Notes: generated by a model not told the origin, from the sequence alone. 64,000 nt of DNA from Brevibacterium aurantiacum (GCF_007558825.1 NZ_VLTK01000006.1:62001-126000), one strand, 5' to 3'; positions 30,345-40,724 are shown, numbered from the stretch's first letter. Translations and numbers: made by a program.

Positions 30345-32051
30345 TCAGCCCTTGAGGTCGAAGTCCGTGTCTGCGTACTCCCTGCCTTCGACGGCCGGCT
30401 CACCGCTGAACGGATGCAGCTGGTCTTCACGTGCACGAAGTTCGACACGGCGGATCTTGCCGGAGATGGTCTTCGGCAGCTCGGAGAACTCGAGCCGACG
30501 GATGCGCTTATATGGGGCCAGGTGCTCACGGCAGTAGGCGAGGATCTCCCGAGCGGTGTCCGCATTGGGTTCGAAACCACCCGCCACGACGACATAGGCC
30601 TTGGGAACAGCGAGACGGACAGGATCCGGCGAGGGGACCACAGCCGCCTCGGCGACGGCCTCGTGCTCGATGAGCACGCTCTCAAGCTCGAACGGCGAGA
30701 GTCGATAGTCACTGGCCTTGAAGACGTCGTCGGCGCGCCCGACATAGGTGATGTAGCCGTTCTCGTCGCGTTCGGCCACGTCACCGGTGTGATAGACGCC
30801 GCCTTCGAAGGCTTCAGCGGTCTTCTCCTCATTGGACCAGTATCCGCTGGTCAATCCCAAAGGGCGCGGGTCGAGACGGAGGCAGATCTCGCCCTCATTG
30901 CCCTCTTCACCGGTCGCGGGATCGATGAGGACCACGTCATAGCCGGGGAGCACCTTGCCCATGGAGCCGTATTTGAGCTCCTGATCAGGGGAGTTGCCGA
31001 CCTGCAGGGTAGTCTCCGTCTGGCCGTAGCCGTCGCGGATGAGCACATCCCATTCCTGCTTGACCCGGTCGATAACCTCCGGGTTGAGGGGCTCGCCGGC
31101 ACCCAGGGCGATCTTCGGCGGCGTCTTGAGATGGCTGAGGTCTGCCTGGATGAGCATGCGCCACACCGTCGGAGGAGCGCAGAAGCTGGTCACGCCGACC
31201 CGGTCCATGGTCTCCATCAGGGCATTCGCGTCGAAGCGCGAGTAGTTGTAGAGGAAGACACAGGATTCGGCGATCCAGGGAGTGAAGATATTCGACCAGG
31301 CGTGCTTGGCCCAGCCGGGCGAGGCGACATTGAGGTGGACGTCGCCGGGCCTCAGCCCCATCCAGTACATCGTGGACAGGTGGCCGACGGGGTAGGACAC
31401 GTGGGAATGGGCGACCATCTTCGCCTTCGAGGTCGTGCCCGAGGTGAAGTAGAGGAGGAGCAGGTCATCAGCGCGCGAGGTGCCCTGCGGGTCGAAGCGT
31501 GAGTCTTCATCGTCGGCGTCGACGTAGCTGTAGTCCTGCTGGCGCTTCGCATCGTCACCGACGACGATGCGCACCACCTCTGCGTCGACATCGTCGAACT
31601 TCGCAGCATCCTCAGGTCCGGCGATGACGAACTCGGCCTTGCCGCGATCGACACGATCATTGAGGTCGATGGGACCCAACTGGGTGGTCGTGGGCAGTAG
31701 GACCGCGCCGAGCTTGATGCCGGCGAGCATGGTCTCCCACAGCTCGACCTGGTTGTTGAGCATGATCATGACGTGGTCGCCGCGCTTCACACCTGAGCGG
31801 CGGAGGAAGTTGGCAACCTGGTTCGAACGACGGGAGAGCTCCGCGTAGCTCCACTTGCCCTCCGACCCGTCCTGCTCGACGATCCACAGGGCTGGGCTGT
31901 CGTTGCCCTCGGCGACCTTGTCGAACCAGTCGATGCCGAAGTTGAAGTGATCGAACCGCGGCCATTCGAAGCCGTCACCGGCCGCCGCGGCATCGCTGCG
32001 CAACTCGATCAGCTTGTCTCTGGCTGCACGGAACTCATCGGTCACAGTCAT
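30345..32051 (-). CDS. acyl-CoA synthetase, medium-chain (MACS/ACSM) type
   Basis: A 568-residue adenylate-forming enzyme that makes acyl-CoA from a short or medium-chain acid, ATP and CoA. Motifs are YFTSGTTSKAKMVAHSH (about residue 200), DGYGQTETT (A5), YHTGDVAERDENGYITYVGR (A7/A8), KASDYRLSPFELE and the C-terminal TISGKIRRVELR with the catalytic Lys. ATG at 32051 has AGGAG upstream. It differs from the ligase at 15173, which is a different subfamily. It stands alone between the ponA region and cca. Confidence 0.9.
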   Translation of the reverse strand: MTVTDEFRAARDKLIELRSDAAAAGDGFEWPRFDHFNFGIDWFDKVAEGNDSPALWIVEQDGSEGKWSYAELSRRSNQVANFLRRSGVKRGDHVMIMLNNQVELWETMLAGIKLGAVLLPTTTQLGPIDLNDRVDRGKAEFVIAGPEDAAKFDDVDAEVVRIVVGDDAKRQQDYSYVDADDEDSRFDPQGTSRADDLLLLYFTSGTTSKAKMVAHSHVSYPVGHLSTMYWMGLRPGDVHLNVASPGWAKHAWSNIFTPWIAESCVFLYNYSRFDANALMETMDRVGVTSFCAPPTVWRMLIQADLSHLKTPPKIALGAGEPLNPEVIDRVKQEWDVLIRDGYGQTETTLQVGNSPDQELKYGSMGKVLPGYDVVLIDPATGEEGNEGEICLRLDPRPLGLTSGYWSNEEKTAEAFEGGVYHTGDVAERDENGYITYVGRADDVFKASDYRLSPFELESVLIEHEAVAEAAVVPSPDPVRLAVPKAYVVVAGGFEPNADTAREILAYCREHLAPYKRIRRLEFSELPKTISGKIRRVELRAREDQLHPFSGEPAVEGREYADTDFDLKG

Positions 32052-32167
32052 CAGGATCTCCTCACATCGTCGCCTGCGCCACACCATGTGACGACACGCA
32101 CAAACATACGCGAATTACGAAGTTATCAGTTGGTGTGAGGACGACAACAGGCGGGGGTGGGTGGAGC

Positions 32168-33670
32168 CTAGGACTGCTCTCCGGGCTCAACTTCCGCGGG
32201 CCCGTTCTCGGCCCACCACTGACGCAGAACCTCTTCGGCGCGTTCAGGTCCCAGCGGGCCGTGCTCCATCCGCTGCTCGAGAAGATGTTTGTAGGCCTTG
32301 CCCACCAGCGGCGAGGGTTTGATGTCGAGGATGGCCATGATCTGCCGACCGTCGAGGTCGGGGCGGATCGCGGCGAGCTCCTCCTGCTCGCTGAGCTTCT
32401 CGATCCGGTGCTCAAGGTCGTCGTAGGCGAATGCGAGCCGATCGGCCTTCTTCTTGTTCCGCGTGGTCACGTCCGCGCGGGTGAGGATGTGCAGTCGCGA
32501 GAGCAGCGGGCCGGCGTCGGTGACATAGCGCCGCACCGCAGAATCGGTCCACCCGGCGTCACCGTAGCCGTAGAAGCGCAGATGCAGTTCGACCAGACGG
32601 CCAACGGCTTTCGTGGTGTCCTTGTCGAAGCGCAGCGCCTTCATCCGCTTCGCGGTCAGCTTCGCGCCGACGGCATCATGGTGATAGAAGGTGACAGCCC
32701 CACCGGGTAGGAATCTGCGTGTCGCAGGTTTGCCCACATCGTGCATGAGCGCCGCGAAGCGGACGGTGAAATCGGGCACGACGAGGTGGTTGGGATCATC
32801 AGAGCTCAACCCGGCTTCGCGCTGTTTGGCCGCATACTGCTCTTCGAGTTCCACAGCCTGGCGCAGCACGGTCAGTGAGTGCTGATAGACGTCCTTGTGG
32901 CGGTGATGTTCATCGGTCTCCAGCCGCAGACCTGTGACTTCGGGCAGGACGTGATCGGCGACATCGGTGCGCACCAGCAGATCGATGCCCGCGGCCGGGT
33001 CGAGACCGGTCATCAGTTTGAACAACTCCACCTGGATGCGTTCGGCGGAGATGATCGCAATCCGATCGGCCATGTCACGCATCGCCGCTTCCACCTCGGC
33101 GACGGGATCGAGACCCAGCTGAGCCGTGAAACGCGCGGCGCGCATCATGCGCAGCGGATCATCGGAGAACGAATCCGCGGCCGTTCCCGGGGTGCGGATG
33201 ACACCCTCGACGAGGTCGGTGAAGCCCTCGAACGGGTCGACGAATGTCATTGCTGGTAGACGAATCGCCATCGCACCGATTGTGAAATCGCGTCGGACCA
33301 GGTCAGCGTCGAGATCTGTACCAAACTTCACCGTGGGTTTGCGCGAATCCGGGTCATAGGCCTCGGCGCGGTAGGTCGTGATCTCGATCTGCACACCGGA
33401 CTTGATCGCGCCGATGGTGCCGAATTCCCGACCGATGTCCCAATGTGTGTCGACCCAGTCGGAGATGAGGGAGAGGATGTCGTCGGGACGCGCATCCGTG
33501 GTGAAGTCGAGATCGGGCATCGGACGGCCCAGCAGTGCATCGCGAACGGAGCCTCCGACGAGCGCGAGTTCGAATCCGGCCGCGGCGAAGCGCTTGCCCA
33601 GGGGCCCGAGAATGTTCTCGAGCTCATCGAGCTTGTCGTACAGACGGGCGTGCGCGGTCTTCGGGTCCAC
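32168..33670 (-). CDS. cca: CCA tRNA nucleotidyltransferase
   Basis: A 500-residue class II tRNA nucleotidyltransferase that adds the 3' CCA. The head has GGSVRDALLGRPMPDLDFTT with the DxD metal pair, then RRDFTIGAMAI and DPLRMMRAARFTAQLG (neck). An HD domain follows (FAALMHDVGKPATRR), as in mycobacterial PcnA. GTG at 33670 is preferred because AAGGAG is seven bases upstream; the ATG at 33718 lacks a ribosome-binding site and adds 16 Arg-rich residues. It diverges from the NUDIX gene, exactly as in Mycobacterium (Rv3907c/Rv3908). Confidence 0.95.
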   Translation of the reverse strand: MDPKTAHARLYDKLDELENILGPLGKRFAAAGFELALVGGSVRDALLGRPMPDLDFTTDARPDDILSLISDWVDTHWDIGREFGTIGAIKSGVQIEITTYRAEAYDPDSRKPTVKFGTDLDADLVRRDFTIGAMAIRLPAMTFVDPFEGFTDLVEGVIRTPGTAADSFSDDPLRMMRAARFTAQLGLDPVAEVEAAMRDMADRIAIISAERIQVELFKLMTGLDPAAGIDLLVRTDVADHVLPEVTGLRLETDEHHRHKDVYQHSLTVLRQAVELEEQYAAKQREAGLSSDDPNHLVVPDFTVRFAALMHDVGKPATRRFLPGGAVTFYHHDAVGAKLTAKRMKALRFDKDTTKAVGRLVELHLRFYGYGDAGWTDSAVRRYVTDAGPLLSRLHILTRADVTTRNKKKADRLAFAYDDLEHRIEKLSEQEELAAIRPDLDGRQIMAILDIKPSPLVGKAYKHLLEQRMEHGPLGPERAEEVLRQWWAENGPAEVEPGEQS

Positions 33671-33789
33671 CGAGCTCCTTCGTGTTCTACCGTGCCGTTC
33701 CGATCGGAGACGGCTCATCTACAGCCGAGTCCAGCCTACCCGGAGCGCGCCCAACGACACTTCCAAGAATCGCCTACTAAGGTAGGAGA

Positions 33790-34278
33790 ATGACCACACC
33801 GATGCCCAAGCCGGGACCCAGAGCGTCTCGTCGCACCACGGTAGAGGAGATATCCGCCGGGGGCATCGTCGTCGACTTCACACGCCCGGAACTGTCCGTG
33901 GCCGTGATCGCGCGGATCAACCGGGCAGGACGGATCGAATGGTGCCTTCCCAAGGGTCACCTCGAAGGAATTGAGACCCCCGCCGAGGCGGCTCGCCGTG
34001 AGGTCGAAGAGGAGACAGGCATCCTCGGGCAGATAGTCTGCCCCCTGGGCACCGTCGACTACTGGTTCACCGTGACCGGAATCCGCATCCATAAACTCGT
34101 CCACCACTTCCTGTTGCGTGCACGGTCTGGGACGTTGACCGTGGATAATGATCCTGACCAGGAAGCGATCGACGCTGCGTGGATTCCGTTCAACGATCTG
34201 CGCTCCCGGCTCTCATTCGCCAATGAGCGTCGCATCGTTGCCGCCGCCCGTCCGATGGTCGCCCGATTGGAGCAGTGA
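33790..34278 (+). CDS. NUDIX hydrolase (MutT4-like)
   Basis: A 162-residue NUDIX protein. The full box GHLEGIETPAEAARREVEEE plus TGI satisfies Gx5Ex7REUxEExGU, with Mg-binding glutamates in REVEEE. Position between cca and DUF6049 matches MutT4 (Rv3908) of mycobacteria. It hydrolyses nucleoside diphosphates linked to another group; 8-oxo-dGTP, ADP-ribose or dinucleotide polyphosphates are possible. Its stop overlaps the GTG of the next gene (GTGA), so it is coupled to the envelope operon downstream. Confidence 0.93.
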   Translation: MTTPMPKPGPRASRRTTVEEISAGGIVVDFTRPELSVAVIARINRAGRIEWCLPKGHLEGIETPAEAARREVEEETGILGQIVCPLGTVDYWFTVTGIRIHKLVHHFLLRARSGTLTVDNDPDQEAIDAAWIPFNDLRSRLSFANERRIVAAARPMVARLEQ

Positions 34279-36605
34279 AACCCATCAGCCATATGCGTTT
34301 CCTCCTCGCCCTGCTGAGCACAGTCCTTCTGCTCGCAGGGTCAGTTTTCGTCGTCCCACTCATGGGATCGAGTCCGGCGGTTGCCGCCGGTTCGACCGCC
34401 GCCGATGGCACCTCGGCGAACGGAGGCAAGTCCGGTGGCTCCGAAGTCGCCATCACCCTCGACGAGGTGACGCCCTGGGTCGACGCAAAGGGCACACTCA
34501 AGGTGCGCGGCACGATCACGAACCCCACGGATGAGGCGATCTCCGATCCTGATCTGCATCTGGCGATGTCGATGCAGAAGCTCGATTCCGGACGTAAGAT
34601 CGAGAGCTGGAAGACCGACCAGTCCCAGAACCGCAGCATCGCCGACCTCGAGAACAACGGTCCCGACGCCCGCAAGAAGGCCGAAGAGGGCTCGAACGGA
34701 GACTCCGACCCGATGACTGCGGTGGACACCACGTTCGAGGATGAGATCGCGGCCGGGTCCTCCGCAGAATTCACGATCTCCGTCCCCGCAGATGATCTCG
34801 GACTGCAGAAGTCCTCTCCGGTCTCGAACTGGGGCCCGCGTGGACTGAGCGTGCAACTCGGCGATGCCACCGGGCGACTCGCCTCCGAAGTCGGCTTCTC
34901 CACCTGGTACCCGAGCCCGAAGTTCGACAAGACCAAGATCAGCATGCTCGCTCCGGTGACGATTCCGGCTCATACCTCGGACGGCATCATCGCCCCCGAC
35001 GTCCTCGACAAGGCGATCGGCAAGGGCGGCTCTCTGACGTCGATCATGAACGTTCTCGACACTCCCGGAGTGGGAATCGCCCTCGACCCCCGGATCATCG
35101 CCTCCTTCGAATCGGCTGTAGCCGAACCACCGCCCGAAGATGACGGATCAGATCCCGAGGAGTCTGAAACGCCCTCCCCGCAGGGCACGGAAACGGCAAC
35201 CACAGGACCAGATGCCCAGGACACCGAACCCGGCGCGAATTCCGATGACGAGGGCGGCGACGAGTCGGAGGCCCAGGAAGACCAGCGCAAGCGCCTCGAC
35301 ACCTGGTATCAGGACTTCCTTGCCGAAGCGGAGTCGCACACCGTCATCGCTCTGCCCTATGGCGACCCCGACCAGGCGTCGCTGGTGGACAGTGACCTGG
35401 AGAGTCTGGGCAAGTTCGCGCAGAAACAGAGACAGATCGTCAAGGATGTCCTGCCGAAGGCCAAGACCGACATCGCCTGGCCAGTCGCCGGCTCCGCACA
35501 GCGCGAGCATCTCGCTGACTTCGCCAAGGCCGGTGATCAGACCGTGATCCTCAGCAACAACCAGCAGCCATCTCTGGCAGGGGTCCACGACGACGCCCAC
35601 TCGAAGACTCGCATCACCGCCGATGCACAGTCATCGATCGACACTCTGATCACCGATACGGCTCTGGCGCAGCAGAGCGCCAAGATCATCGGTTCCGATC
35701 ATCCCGCTTCGGGCATCTCAGAACTGGTCGCGACAACCGCCGCGATCCAAGCAGAGTCCCCCTACCGGACACGACATCTGCTCTTGCCGATGCCTCGCAC
35801 GGCAGCCTCGGCGAACTGGGAGGGTACGGTCAAGTCCGTCGCGGACGCTCCCTGGGTCGATCCGTCCGGCATCGATGATCTCCTCGACACCGACCCTGTG
35901 CCCCGCGGGCTGCTGCAGTCAGGAGCGGATCCGAAGGCGATCGGAACCAAGGCAGTGCACAGCCTCGCAGAGACCCGGGCGACGCAGAAGAAGTTCAACA
36001 GTGTGTTCTCCGACCCGGCGAGTGCGAATACACGGCTGGACCGTGAGCTGCTCAGCTGCACCTCGGTCGCGTGGACCCTGGAGGGCAGTGCGAAGAGCTG
36101 CGCCGACGATGCCCAGGCTTCGAGTGAGAAGGTGAGGAACAGCCTCTACCTCGAGAAGGGCTCCTCGGTGCTGCTGGTCACCGGTGAGGAGACGACCATC
36201 CCGGTGACGATCGTCAACGATTCGCCCGCCGAGGCGAGCATGAGCATCCGGATGAAGCCGAAGACCCCCCAGCTGCGGGCCGAGCCCACCGAGACAGTCG
36301 TCGTGCCCTCCCAGGAGACCATGCGCGTCGACGTTCCCGTCGAGGGTCTGGCCAACGCAGACGTCCCGACGACGATCGAGATGGTCGCCACCGATGACGT
36401 CGTCCTGCCGAAGAACGAGACACTGCTCGTCAGGGTGCGCGCCGACTGGGAGAACATCGGTACGGCCGTAGTCGGATTGGCACTGGCCGCCGTGTTCGTG
36501 ATCGGCTTGATCAAGACGATCTCCCGCGGACGCAGGAAGATCCCCGAACAGCAGCTGGCCGATGCGATGGCCCGCGCGCACAACGACGAATCGGAAACGA
36601 GGTAA
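34275..36605 (+). CDS. DUF6049 exported membrane-anchored protein (Rv3909-like)
   Basis: A 776-residue envelope protein. It has an N-terminal signal peptide (FLLALLSTVLLLAGSVFVVP, about residues 11-30), a large extracytoplasmic region with a beta-rich first part (about 40-230), a Pro/Glu/Asp-rich disordered segment (about 280-340) and a single C-terminal membrane helix (GTAVVGLALAAVFVIGLIKT) with a basic cytoplasmic tail. It sits directly before murJ as in Mycobacterium (Rv3909-Rv3910), where the family is required for normal growth. The exact function is unknown; a role with lipid II flipping or envelope assembly is inferred from the conserved synteny. Confidence 0.85.
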   Translation: MKPISHMRFLLALLSTVLLLAGSVFVVPLMGSSPAVAAGSTAADGTSANGGKSGGSEVAITLDEVTPWVDAKGTLKVRGTITNPTDEAISDPDLHLAMSMQKLDSGRKIESWKTDQSQNRSIADLENNGPDARKKAEEGSNGDSDPMTAVDTTFEDEIAAGSSAEFTISVPADDLGLQKSSPVSNWGPRGLSVQLGDATGRLASEVGFSTWYPSPKFDKTKISMLAPVTIPAHTSDGIIAPDVLDKAIGKGGSLTSIMNVLDTPGVGIALDPRIIASFESAVAEPPPEDDGSDPEESETPSPQGTETATTGPDAQDTEPGANSDDEGGDESEAQEDQRKRLDTWYQDFLAEAESHTVIALPYGDPDQASLVDSDLESLGKFAQKQRQIVKDVLPKAKTDIAWPVAGSAQREHLADFAKAGDQTVILSNNQQPSLAGVHDDAHSKTRITADAQSSIDTLITDTALAQQSAKIIGSDHPASGISELVATTAAIQAESPYRTRHLLLPMPRTAASANWEGTVKSVADAPWVDPSGIDDLLDTDPVPRGLLQSGADPKAIGTKAVHSLAETRATQKKFNSVFSDPASANTRLDRELLSCTSVAWTLEGSAKSCADDAQASSEKVRNSLYLEKGSSVLLVTGEETTIPVTIVNDSPAEASMSIRMKPKTPQLRAEPTETVVVPSQETMRVDVPVEGLANADVPTTIEMVATDDVVLPKNETLLVRVRADWENIGTAVVGLALAAVFVIGLIKTISRGRRKIPEQQLADAMARAHNDESETR

Positions 36606-36608
36606 CGC

Positions 36609-38222
36609 GTGTCCAGTTTCTCATCGTTAGCCAGATCCTCGGCCATTATGACCGCAGGCACACTGACTTCGCGTGTGCTGGGCCTGGTCAAGGCCTCACT
36701 GCTCGCGACGGCGATTGGAATCACTGCAGTCCAGGCGGACGCCTTCGATGTCGCCAACAAGGTGCCCAACACCTTGTATATGCTGCTGGCCGGCGGCGTG
36801 GTCAACGCCGTCCTCGTCCCGCAGCTGGTCCGCGCGTCGAAGCGCAAGGACGGAGGCGAGGACTATACGAACCGTCTGCTGACCCTGGCATTCATGATCC
36901 TTGCAGTGGTCAGCATCGTTGCCACAATCGCCGCTCCGGTCCTCGTGTGGCTCTACTCCTCCGGGTGGGGGCCGGATCAGATGGCCCTGGCCACGGCCTT
37001 CGCATTCTGGTGCCTGCCGCAGCTGTTCTTCTACGGTCTCTACACGCTCTTGGGCCAGGTGCTCAACGCGAAGTCCTCGTTCGGTCCATATATGTGGGCA
37101 CCAGTGCTCAACAATGTCGTCGCCATTGTGGGACTCCTCGTCTTCATCCTTGTCTTCGGCACGAACAATGCTTCCCCTCATCATCTGAGCACCTGGACTC
37201 CGGACAAGATCGCCCTTATAGGCGGATCAGCCACACTGGGTGTCGCCGCTCAGGCTCTGATCCTGATCTGGCCGCTCAAACGCATCGGCTTCAAGTACAG
37301 GCCGACATTCGGTTTCCGTGGTGTCGGCCTCGGCACCGCCGGCAAGGTGGCATTCTGGACCTTCGCCGCGATGCTCATCGGTCAGATCGGATTCCTGGTC
37401 ATTTCCCGCGTCGCCGCGGGCGCCTCGGTCCCGGGAGAGGGCAATGCCTCGAACGCCGCCTACACAAACGGCTACCTGGTCTTCATGCTCCCGCACTCAC
37501 TCATCGCGGTGTCGCTTGCCACGGCACTCTTCACCTCGCTGAGCAGGGATGCCGCGAACAATGACACCAAGGCTGTCGTCGGTGACTTCTCCATGGGCAT
37601 ACGCATGGTCGGATTTGTGAATTCGTTCGCTGTCGCTGCTCTCGTCGTCCTCGCGTCGCCTGTGGCGATGATCATCGCCGGCGATGGCCGCGAACAGGCA
37701 ATGGCCGTGGGACTCGTGATCATCACGATGGTGTTCGGCCTCATCCCCTTCAGCGCCAACTACCTGGCGCAGAGGGTCTTCTACGCCTATGAGGACGCGA
37801 AGACACCGTTCCTCATCCAGCTCCCGCAGGTGATCTTCCAGTCCTTGGCCGTGCTCTCTGCATCGATCTTCCCGAAATCGGTCACGGTCGCCATCATCGG
37901 TCTGACGATGAGTCTTGGCTACCTGTTCGCCATGATCCTCTCATTCGCGCTCCTGTCGAAGCGCCTGGGCGGGATTGATCTTCGCACAATCCTCGGCGCC
38001 CATGTGAAGTTCTTCGTAGCAGCGTTGCTTGCCGGATTGGCCGGTTACGGACTGCTCTTCTTCTTCCCGGACTTCGCATTGTCCGGCAGGTGGCAGGCAT
38101 TCGTCTCCGCCGCTGGCGTCGGCACGGTCATGCTTGTCATCTTCCTGGGAGCATGTTATTTGCTGAAAGTCAGAGAGTTGCATTCGATTATTGGCGTGGT
38201 TGCTGGAAAACTAAGGAGATAG
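36609..38222 (+). CDS. murJ: lipid II flippase MurJ (MviN)
   Basis: A 537-residue MOP-superfamily protein of about 14 helices which moves lipid II across the membrane. MTAGTLTSRVLGLVKASLLA and ANKVPNTLYMLLAGGVVNAV are the MviN signatures. GTG at 36609 has GAGG upstream and is four bases past the DUF6049 stop. In mycobacteria MviN is fused to a cytoplasmic pseudokinase and an extracellular domain in one long protein; here MurJ stops after the last helix and the remaining domains are a separate gene starting 36 bp downstream. Confidence 0.95.
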   Translation: MSSFSSLARSSAIMTAGTLTSRVLGLVKASLLATAIGITAVQADAFDVANKVPNTLYMLLAGGVVNAVLVPQLVRASKRKDGGEDYTNRLLTLAFMILAVVSIVATIAAPVLVWLYSSGWGPDQMALATAFAFWCLPQLFFYGLYTLLGQVLNAKSSFGPYMWAPVLNNVVAIVGLLVFILVFGTNNASPHHLSTWTPDKIALIGGSATLGVAAQALILIWPLKRIGFKYRPTFGFRGVGLGTAGKVAFWTFAAMLIGQIGFLVISRVAAGASVPGEGNASNAAYTNGYLVFMLPHSLIAVSLATALFTSLSRDAANNDTKAVVGDFSMGIRMVGFVNSFAVAALVVLASPVAMIIAGDGREQAMAVGLVIITMVFGLIPFSANYLAQRVFYAYEDAKTPFLIQLPQVIFQSLAVLSASIFPKSVTVAIIGLTMSLGYLFAMILSFALLSKRLGGIDLRTILGAHVKFFVAALLAGLAGYGLLFFFPDFALSGRWQAFVSAAGVGTVMLVIFLGACYLLKVRELHSIIGVVAGKLRR

Positions 38223-38258
38223 CCTGCGCATCGAAGCCCTATTGAAGCCCCTCTGGAG

Positions 38259-40724
38259 GTGGTCACCCTGATCGATATCGAACCCGGCATGGTAGTTGCT
38301 GGTCGTTACGTCGTATCAACGGTCGATCGTCGGTGGCTCGAGGACAATCCACAGGCGGGAGCCGTGTGCACGGCCCTCGACGCCATTCTCGATGAACCCG
38401 TCCTCATCCACGTCGCCGATGCCGACGGGTCCACGGATGTTCTCGAAGCAGCGCGACGGGTCTCCATCCTCGGCGATCATCGCATTGCCCCGACCTTGGA
38501 TGTCGGTCATTCGAACGGACTCGACTATGTCGTGTCCAAGCGCATTGCCGTCACCTCACTCAGCGAGATCCTGCCCAAGTCACCGCTTCCCATCGATGCC
38601 GCCCGCGCTCTCATCGGCGAGATCGGAACAGTTCTCGTCACGGCTGCCCGACGCGGCCTGTTCCACATGTTCCTGCGTCCGAACACGGTGGGCATCACGA
38701 CTAAGGGCACCGTCCTGGTCTCCGGCATCGGCATCGATGCCGCTCTGGCCCTGGGCACGGGAGTCATCCGCCCCGAGGACTACACACCGACGAAGGCATC
38801 TCGAGAGGATGCCCTGGGTCTCATCCGGCTTTTCTACGCCGCCATCACCGGCTACTGGCCCACCGATGAGCCATTCAACGGCATACCCGCAGCAGGGCGC
38901 GAGAATTCCCGCATTGCGAGGGCCAAGAGCCTCAATCCCGAGATCTCCAATGAACTCGATGACTTCGTCAGCGGCATCCTCACTGGGACCGATCCAGGCC
39001 CTGGCTCCGTAGCTGAGGTGCTGGGCTACCTGGACGAGTGGGATGCCGAGCTTCTGCGCTACGTCAACCGTACTCCGGTACTCGACAACGACAGTGTCTT
39101 CAACCAGTCGCCGCGCAGCTTCGACGAGGCGACGAGCCTACCCGCACCACGATCAACGTCGATGGGTACGTCCACTGCGAACACAGCCAGCGACGACCAG
39201 GTCAAAGCGGCTCTGGTTCGCATCGGCATCACCCGTCCGGGAACTCGCGGACTGGCTGTGGGAGTCGTCGGCAAGACGACGGGGCAGTATGCCGACCGTA
39301 TGCAGATGCGTGAGGCCTCGAGCTTCCCGATCGGCAAGGATCAGCTCGATAACGCCACCCAGGACTGGGAGGAGTGGGAGCCTGAACAGACCTATTCGGA
39401 GTACTCCGCATACGCCGACCATGAATATGACGAGAATCTGACGTCTCCGATCATGAATCGTGACGCCCAGGATTCGGACCCCGACACCCAGGCCCTCGAC
39501 GTGGTGTCCGAGGACGGCGTTGACGAGGTCGAGGACGATAACGATACCCGCGTCATCATGGATGACGAGGACGATGGGTCGTGGTTCCTCGGCGGAATGT
39601 TCGAGACTCATGAGCAGCAGCGCGAGCATCAGCTGCGCGAGTACGAACGCGAACGACGCATCGCCAAGGCCAAGGAAGACGAAGCACGCCGGCGCATCGC
39701 CGCGCTCGAGGCGGCCTCGACATCCAAACGACAAGAGGCGAACGCCGCAACGCCACCCAAACAGGTGCGCAGGCTTTCGCCCACTGCTGTCGATGAGTCA
39801 CCAACCGATTCGTCTCGTCCAACCGCGCCCGTTGCCGCAGTCTCGCCCGAGCAGAAGTCGGACGACGATTCTGGAGCTGCATCAGCCGGAGCTGCCGGCG
39901 TCGCGGGGGCTGCCGCCGTCGGGGCAGCTGGAGCTTCCAAGTCCGCTGGCTCCGGGGGCAAGAAGAAGAATTCAACCACACCCAAGTCGGCTTCTGCTGG
40001 GGCAACGACAGGTGGTGCGGGTGTCGGCGCATCCGGCGCTGCGGCTGCTGGCGGTTCAGCTGCCGGCGCGGCGGCAGGCGGTGGATCTGCCGACAATGGC
40101 GGGGACCCGGATGGTGACCCGTCGAGTTCGCGAAAGCCGTTCGCCTGGTTGGTCCTTGCGCTGGTGGTCATCGCAGCCATCGTGATCTCGATTGCGGTCT
40201 TCAACTTCACTTCCGGCGACGACGAGCCTGAAACGGTAGCCGAGACCTCCGCCCCAGCCAAGACTGAGGACGGCAAGGATAAGAAGACAGAGGAACCCAA
40301 GGCAGATCCTCCGAAGATCGATAAGGTCAAGGCGTTGGACCCCGAGGGTGACGATGAGGAGAACGACGACGAGGCCGAAGACGTCGTCCCCAATACGGAC
40401 GGGTCATGGCGGACCGACCGCTACAATTCGGCATCGTTCGGCAACCTGAAGTCCGGCGTCGGACTGCACTTCGAACTCGAAGACAAGACGACGGTGAAGG
40501 AAGTCAAGGTCAAGTCCTCGAACTCGGGCGGGTCCTTCGAGATTCGCAATGGTTCCGATCCTGACGATGCAAAGAAGGTCGGCGAGGGCGAATTCGACTC
40601 GGACGGCGTCACCATCAAACTCGATGATGACGTTGAGACGGACAACCTGATTCTCTGGGTGACCGAGCTTCCTCAAGACGATGGCGGCTTCCGTGCCATC
40701 ATCAACACCGTCGACTTCAAATAA
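38259..40724 (+). CDS. pseudokinase membrane protein, MviN-associated
   Basis: An 821-residue protein equal in architecture to the C-terminal part of mycobacterial MviN (Rv3910). Residues 1-270 have a protein-kinase fold, but the ATP lysine motif is degenerate (VLIHVAD), HRD reads HMFLRPN and DFG reads VSGIGID, so catalysis is unlikely. A charged coiled region (about 440-490) and an Ala/Gly/Ser linker follow. One membrane helix (about 628-650) leads to an extracellular beta-sandwich-like domain (about 700-821) with SWRTDRYNSASFGNLKSGVG. It likely regulates MurJ after PknB phosphorylation. The GTG at 38259 is close to GGAG, so the exact start is unsure. Confidence 0.85.
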   Translation: MVTLIDIEPGMVVAGRYVVSTVDRRWLEDNPQAGAVCTALDAILDEPVLIHVADADGSTDVLEAARRVSILGDHRIAPTLDVGHSNGLDYVVSKRIAVTSLSEILPKSPLPIDAARALIGEIGTVLVTAARRGLFHMFLRPNTVGITTKGTVLVSGIGIDAALALGTGVIRPEDYTPTKASREDALGLIRLFYAAITGYWPTDEPFNGIPAAGRENSRIARAKSLNPEISNELDDFVSGILTGTDPGPGSVAEVLGYLDEWDAELLRYVNRTPVLDNDSVFNQSPRSFDEATSLPAPRSTSMGTSTANTASDDQVKAALVRIGITRPGTRGLAVGVVGKTTGQYADRMQMREASSFPIGKDQLDNATQDWEEWEPEQTYSEYSAYADHEYDENLTSPIMNRDAQDSDPDTQALDVVSEDGVDEVEDDNDTRVIMDDEDDGSWFLGGMFETHEQQREHQLREYERERRIAKAKEDEARRRIAALEAASTSKRQEANAATPPKQVRRLSPTAVDESPTDSSRPTAPVAAVSPEQKSDDDSGAASAGAAGVAGAAAVGAAGASKSAGSGGKKKNSTTPKSASAGATTGGAGVGASGAAAAGGSAAGAAAGGGSADNGGDPDGDPSSSRKPFAWLVLALVVIAAIVISIAVFNFTSGDDEPETVAETSAPAKTEDGKDKKTEEPKADPPKIDKVKALDPEGDDEENDDEAEDVVPNTDGSWRTDRYNSASFGNLKSGVGLHFELEDKTTVKEVKVKSSNSGGSFEIRNGSDPDDAKKVGEGEFDSDGVTIKLDDDVETDNLILWVTELPQDDGGFRAIINTVDFK

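Noticed and set aside
36146..36847. Minus-strand ORF across the DUF6049/murJ junction
   Set aside because: Shadow of two well-supported plus-strand genes.
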